DNA of 64,000 nucleotides from Sphingopyxis sp. H053 (GTDB lineage: Bacteria; Pseudomonadota; Alphaproteobacteria; Sphingomonadales; Sphingomonadaceae): assembly GCF_001468225.1 (NCBI RefSeq), contig NZ_LNRU01000002.1:310001-374000 (forward strand), written 5' to 3'. The notes under the pieces are model-generated. The model searched no databases. It was not told the origin of the DNA and saw nothing but the letters and a program-made list of their open reading frames with translations. The position numbers and the translations under genes were made by a program. Positions within the stretch are counted from its first letter, which is position 1, and the number at the start of each line of letters is the position of its first letter. This document shows positions 60,834 through 64,000 of this stretch, piece after piece.

Positions 60834-62642
60834 TTATGCGTCGATCAACGCCGGATCCTCGTCATCCTCGTCGATGATATTGCCCGACTGCCGATCGAAC
60901 AGCCGGCGATACTGACCGTCGGGATCGGCCAGCAGCGCTTCATGGTTGCCATCCTCGATCACCCGCCCCTGATCGAACACGAGGATTCGGTCGAGCGTGC
61001 GCACTGTCGACAGCCGGTGCGCGATGACGATCGCGGTGCGCCCCTTCATCAGCCGGTCCATCGCCTGCTGGATCAGCGCCTCGCTTTCCGAATCGAGGCT
61101 CGACGTCGCCTCGTCGAGGATCAGGATCGGCGCGTCGGCGAGGAAGGCGCGTGCGAGCGCCACGCGCTGACGCTCGCCGCCCGACAGCTTGACCCCGCGC
61201 TCGCCGACAAGCGTCGCGTAACCGCGCGGGAGCCGGGCGATGAAGTCGTGCGCGTTGGCGAGCCGTGCCGCCGCCTCGACCTCCGCCCGGGTCGCGCCGG
61301 GACGGGCATAGGCGATATTGTCGGCAAGGCTGCGGTGGAACAGGATCGGCTCCTGCTGCACGATCGCGATCTGCGCGCGCAGCGACTGTTGGGTCGCGTG
61401 CGAAACATCCTGCCCGTCGATCGTCACCCGCCCCTCGTTCACGTCGTAGAGGCGCTGGATGAGTTTGACGAAGCTCGTCTTGCCCGATCCCGAATGGCCG
61501 ACAAGACCGACCCGCTCGCCACCCCGGATCAGGACGTCGAGATGTTCGTAGAGCGGCGTTTCGTGCCCGCCATAGCGGAAGGTGACATCGTCGAAGCGTA
61601 TTTCGCCGGCGCCGATCCGGATCGGCGCGGCGTCCGCCCGGTCCTCGATCCCCAGCGGCTGGTCGTGAAGATCGACGAGTTCCTCCATCTCGTTCACCGA
61701 GCGTTGCAGGTGATGGATATGGAAGCCGATGTCGACGAGATAGCCGTGGACGACGAAATAGCTGGTGAGCACGAAGGCGACGTCGCCCGGCGTTGCGGCG
61801 CCGCGCCACCACAGCCACAGCGCCACGCCGGTGATCGCGCTGCGCACAACCCAGAGGAGCAGGATCTGGGCGCTGCCCGACCAGGTGTAGCGCATCCACG
61901 TCCGCCGCGTGCGCTTCGCCCATTTGGCGAGCAATGTTCCGACACGCGCTTCCTCGCGGTCCTCGGCGCCGAACGCCTTGACGACGGCGTTGGAACCGAT
62001 CGCGTCGGAGAGGAGGCCGCCAAGCTTTGTGTCCCATGCGTTCGACAGCGTCGCCGCGGGCGAGGCCCAGCGCGCGGCGAGTGCGACGGTCATCGCGACA
62101 TAGAGCGCCGCGCCGATGCCCATGACGAGCCCGAGCACCGGCCAGTGCCAGCCGAGGAGGAGCATCGTGCCGACAAGCACGACGGCCGACGGCAGCAGCT
62201 GCAGCAGCAGCACGTCGTTGAGCGTGTCGAACGCCCACATGCCGCGCGTGATCTTGCGCACCGTCGAACCGGCGAAGGCGTTGGCGTGCCAGTCGGTCGA
62301 GAAACGCTGGACGCGGTGAAAGCTGCCCTGCGTCACGCCCTGCATCATGCGCAGCGTGAAGGGGATGATGCCCGCCCACGCGAAATGGCGGAGGATCACC
62401 ATCGCGAGGCCGAGCGCCGCCATCGCCGCGAAAAGCGCGAGCGCGCCGTCCCGCCGGCCGGCGGCGAGCGCGTCGATCAGCCGGCCGGCGTACAGCGGCA
62501 CGAAAATCTCGGTGACCGTCGCGACGGTGATGAACAGGGCGATGAAGGCGGCGCGCCCGCGCTGCACGGCCCAGTGGCGGAAAGTGAAGTCGAGGACGCG
62601 GCGAATCGAATTCGCGCGGCCCGTGTCGGGTGTCGATGTCAT
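60834..62642 (-). CDS. ABC exporter, fused permease-ATPase (MsbA-like)
   Basis: Homodimeric type IV ABC transporter half of 602 residues. The membrane domain has six helices (about 35-315), then the ATPase: Walker A GHSGSGKTS, Q-loop IVQQEPILFH, signature KLSGGERQRVALARAF, Walker B APILILDEATSSLDSES, H-loop IAHRLST. Substrates of such proteins (lipids, drugs, peptides) cannot be read from sequence. It lies between the LacI regulator and the MFS gene. A partial LacI-like half-site overlaps its start codon. Confidence 0.9.
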   Translation of the reverse strand: MTSTPDTGRANSIRRVLDFTFRHWAVQRGRAAFIALFITVATVTEIFVPLYAGRLIDALAAGRRDGALALFAAMAALGLAMVILRHFAWAGIIPFTLRMMQGVTQGSFHRVQRFSTDWHANAFAGSTVRKITRGMWAFDTLNDVLLLQLLPSAVVLVGTMLLLGWHWPVLGLVMGIGAALYVAMTVALAARWASPAATLSNAWDTKLGGLLSDAIGSNAVVKAFGAEDREEARVGTLLAKWAKRTRRTWMRYTWSGSAQILLLWVVRSAITGVALWLWWRGAATPGDVAFVLTSYFVVHGYLVDIGFHIHHLQRSVNEMEELVDLHDQPLGIEDRADAAPIRIGAGEIRFDDVTFRYGGHETPLYEHLDVLIRGGERVGLVGHSGSGKTSFVKLIQRLYDVNEGRVTIDGQDVSHATQQSLRAQIAIVQQEPILFHRSLADNIAYARPGATRAEVEAAARLANAHDFIARLPRGYATLVGERGVKLSGGERQRVALARAFLADAPILILDEATSSLDSESEALIQQAMDRLMKGRTAIVIAHRLSTVRTLDRILVFDQGRVIEDGNHEALLADPDGQYRRLFDRQSGNIIDEDDEDPALIDA

Positions 62643-62907
62643 ATCATGAACCGGCGCGAAAGCGCCGTCTCCAAAGCGTTGTATCAGGGGGCGATCGGGT
62701 CGGAAAACCGGATCACGGAGGCTTCAGGACCTAGTGGTCGAAGCGCTCGAAGGCTCTAAACCTTCCGGGAGGGCATGCTGCGATCGAAAATTTCATTGCG
62801 CCCTCCTTTCTTCGCATTGGAACGGACGGCCGGTGTACCGGCCTGCCATCTGCTTGGCAAGTCCTGACTTTTCCGCCCGATGGGCGGGCCGCGGCGGCCC
62901 CTCCCGC
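62643..62907. other. Intergenic region between ABC exporter and LacI genes
   Basis: 265 bp with no supported gene. A GGCCGGTGTACCGGCC palindrome lies near 62829-62844, and a CCGCCCGATGGGCGG hairpin just after the LacI stop (about 62876-62890). The ABC promoter should be here. Confidence 0.45.
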
Positions 62908-63912
62908 TCAGCCTTTCGGCGCCGCGGTCGAGCCGCGCACGACCAGCTTGTGCGGAAGCTGCCGGCGCTCGATCGTCTCGCCGAATTCGAGCAGCAGGTC
63001 GGCGGCGGCGTAGCCGAGGTCGCGGATCGGCTGATGGATCGTGGTCAGCGACGGCCAGACGACCTGCGCGAGGTCGGTGTCGTCGAAGCCCGCAACCGAT
63101 AGCCGGTCGGGCACTGCGACCCCCAGCCGGTGCGCGGCGGCGAGGACACCCGCGGCCATATCGTCGCTGCTCGCGAAGATCGCGGTCGGCGGCTGGTCGA
63201 GCGCCAGCAGCGCCTCGGCCGCGGCGGTCCCCGACTGGAAATCGAACTGGCCCGGAAAGACCAGCGCCGCGTCGAAGCCGATGCCTGCGCGCTGGAGCGC
63301 TTGCCGATATCCGGTCAGCCGCTGGCCGCTCGCGAAATAATTGCCGTGCCCGGTGACGAAGCCGATGCGGCGGTGGCCGAGCGAGATGAGGTACGCGGTC
63401 ATGTCGTCGGCCGCCTGCACATTGTCGATGTAAACCGCTGATGTCGCGGTCAAATCGGTGCCCGGCTGGACGCGCACGACAGGAATCTTGCGGCGGAACA
63501 GCTCGGCGAGCGCGGTGCCGACGTCGGTCACCGGGGGGGTCATGATGATGCCGTCGAGCTGCGCCTGATCGATCAGCGCGCCGATGTCGTCGACAAGGCC
63601 GGGCGAGTTGATGTCGCACGGCTGGACGATCATGCGAAAGTCGGCCTCGCGGCAGCGCTGTCCGACCCCGGCCTGCATGTTGAAGATATAATAGGGGCTG
63701 GGGTTGTCGTGGATCAGCCCGATCTGGAACGAGCGTTTTCCGGCGAGCGTGCGCGCCGCCTGGCTCGGGTGATAGTTGAGGCGCGCGACGGCTTCCTCGA
63801 CCTTTTGCCGCATGTCGTCGCTGACATAGCGTTCCTTGTTGAGCACGCGCGAGACGGTCTTGATCGACACGCCGGCGACGCGCGACACATCCTTGATCGT
63901 CGCCCGGGTCAT
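62908..63912 (-). CDS. LacI-family transcriptional regulator of the sulfoquinovose locus
   Basis: About 334 residues from the ATG at 63912. N-terminal HTH TIKDVSRVAGVSIKTVSRVLN, hinge near NYHPSQAARTLAG, then a periplasmic-binding-like effector domain with FASSDDMAAGVLAAAHRLG and VAGFDDTDLAQVVWPSLTTI (core GFDDTDLAQ). LacI repressors bind palindromes centred on CG, and three near-identical sites with centre GACANCGNTGTC lie before the isomerase, reductase-monooxygenase and MFS genes. It is therefore the likely repressor of those units, with a sulfoquinovose-derived inducer inferred. Longer starts up to 63987 are possible. Confidence 0.88.
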   Translation of the reverse strand: MTRATIKDVSRVAGVSIKTVSRVLNKERYVSDDMRQKVEEAVARLNYHPSQAARTLAGKRSFQIGLIHDNPSPYYIFNMQAGVGQRCREADFRMIVQPCDINSPGLVDDIGALIDQAQLDGIIMTPPVTDVGTALAELFRRKIPVVRVQPGTDLTATSAVYIDNVQAADDMTAYLISLGHRRIGFVTGHGNYFASGQRLTGYRQALQRAGIGFDAALVFPGQFDFQSGTAAAEALLALDQPPTAIFASSDDMAAGVLAAAHRLGVAVPDRLSVAGFDDTDLAQVVWPSLTTIHQPIRDLGYAAADLLLEFGETIERRQLPHKLVVRGSTAAPKG

Positions 63913-63982
63913 GCGCGCTTGCGCTCCGCACCCGGCTGGAAAATCCTCGTCACGGCTGCGCATCTCCCCGTTCGGCCTGTTG

Positions 63983-63994
63983 ACCACCGCTGTC
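63983..63994 (-). promoter_or_regulatory. Weak LacI-type site upstream of the regulator gene
   Basis: Minus strand GACAGCGGTGGT matches 8 of 10 defined positions of the LacI site consensus, about 71 bp upstream of the regulator ATG. Autoregulation is possible. Confidence 0.35.
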
Positions 63995-64000
63995 TTCTTT

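Noticed and set aside
62629..62645. Full LacI operator at the ABC exporter start
   Set aside because: Only the GATATGACA half fits; the other half is poor and the site lies across the start codon, so it is kept only as a weak match.
60747..62759. 670-codon open frame on the plus strand
   Set aside because: Antisense to the ABC exporter, which has all ATPase motifs; the product is Arg/His/Asp-rich and shows no family features.

Overview
The window looks like a chromosomal segment of an alphaproteobacterium of the order Sphingomonadales, with a Sphingopyxis- or Novosphingobium-type gene content (inference). The reasons are the high GC content, five large TonB-dependent receptors in 64 kb, compact operons with ATGA/GTGA stop-start overlaps, and Sphingomonas-type alginate genes. 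No rRNA, insertion sequence, phage gene or CRISPR array was seen.

Region 1 (1-18.5 kb): the end of tolB and pal on the plus strand meet a complete 13-gene type II secretion operon, gspC-O, on the minus strand. Upstream of gspC, also on the minus strand, lies a two-gene operon for a Thr-Pro-linker lipoprotein and a TonB-dependent receptor. Both transcription units are preceded by four tandem 7-mers at exact 11-bp spacing that resemble PhoB boxes. This suggests a phosphate-starvation secretion system with an adjacent surface or secreted lipoprotein, like the ElpS/T2SS locus of Caulobacter crescentus.

Region 2 (18.5-24.5 kb): tRNA-Leu(GAG), then a minus-strand iron/siderophore uptake operon (receptor, binding lipoprotein, permease, ATPase). 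A 12-bp direct repeat of the tRNA 3' end lies at the far side of the operon.

Region 3 (24.6-40.7 kb): an alginate utilisation locus. PL6 and PL17 lyases depolymerise alginate in the periplasm or at the outer membrane. An SGNH esterase may remove acetyl groups. An ExuT-like MFS carrier imports monomers, an SDR reduces DEH to KDG, and KdgK phosphorylates KDG. Two TonB receptors, a FadR-type GntR regulator and an unexplained MhpD-like hydratase complete it. Shared operator-like elements lie in front of three of the transcription units. No KDPG aldolase is in the window.

Region 4 (40.7-44.5 kb): an SsuE-like FMN reductase with a PhyH-family dioxygenase, a divergent LysR regulator, and a small HTH plus stand-alone Clp-N gene pair. 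The HTH promoter carries twin palindromes over its -35 and -10 and appears to be leaderless.

Region 5 (44.5-64 kb): a sulfoquinovose / sulfoquinovosyl-glycerol locus. A TonB receptor is followed by a YihQ-type GH31 sulfoquinovosidase in an operon with GlpD, an alkyl-DHAP-synthase-like flavoprotein and a glycerol kinase (use of the glycerol half). Further on are an SsuD/SmoC-type FMNH2 sulfonate monooxygenase with a SmoB/YdhF-type aldo/keto reductase (oxidative C-S cleavage of the sugar half), an ExuT-like MFS, a TIM-barrel isomerase, a second MFS, an iron alcohol dehydrogenase, an ABC exporter and a LacI regulator. Near-identical LacI-type operators overlap the -10 regions of three of these units. 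Several long extragenic palindromes separate the operons.
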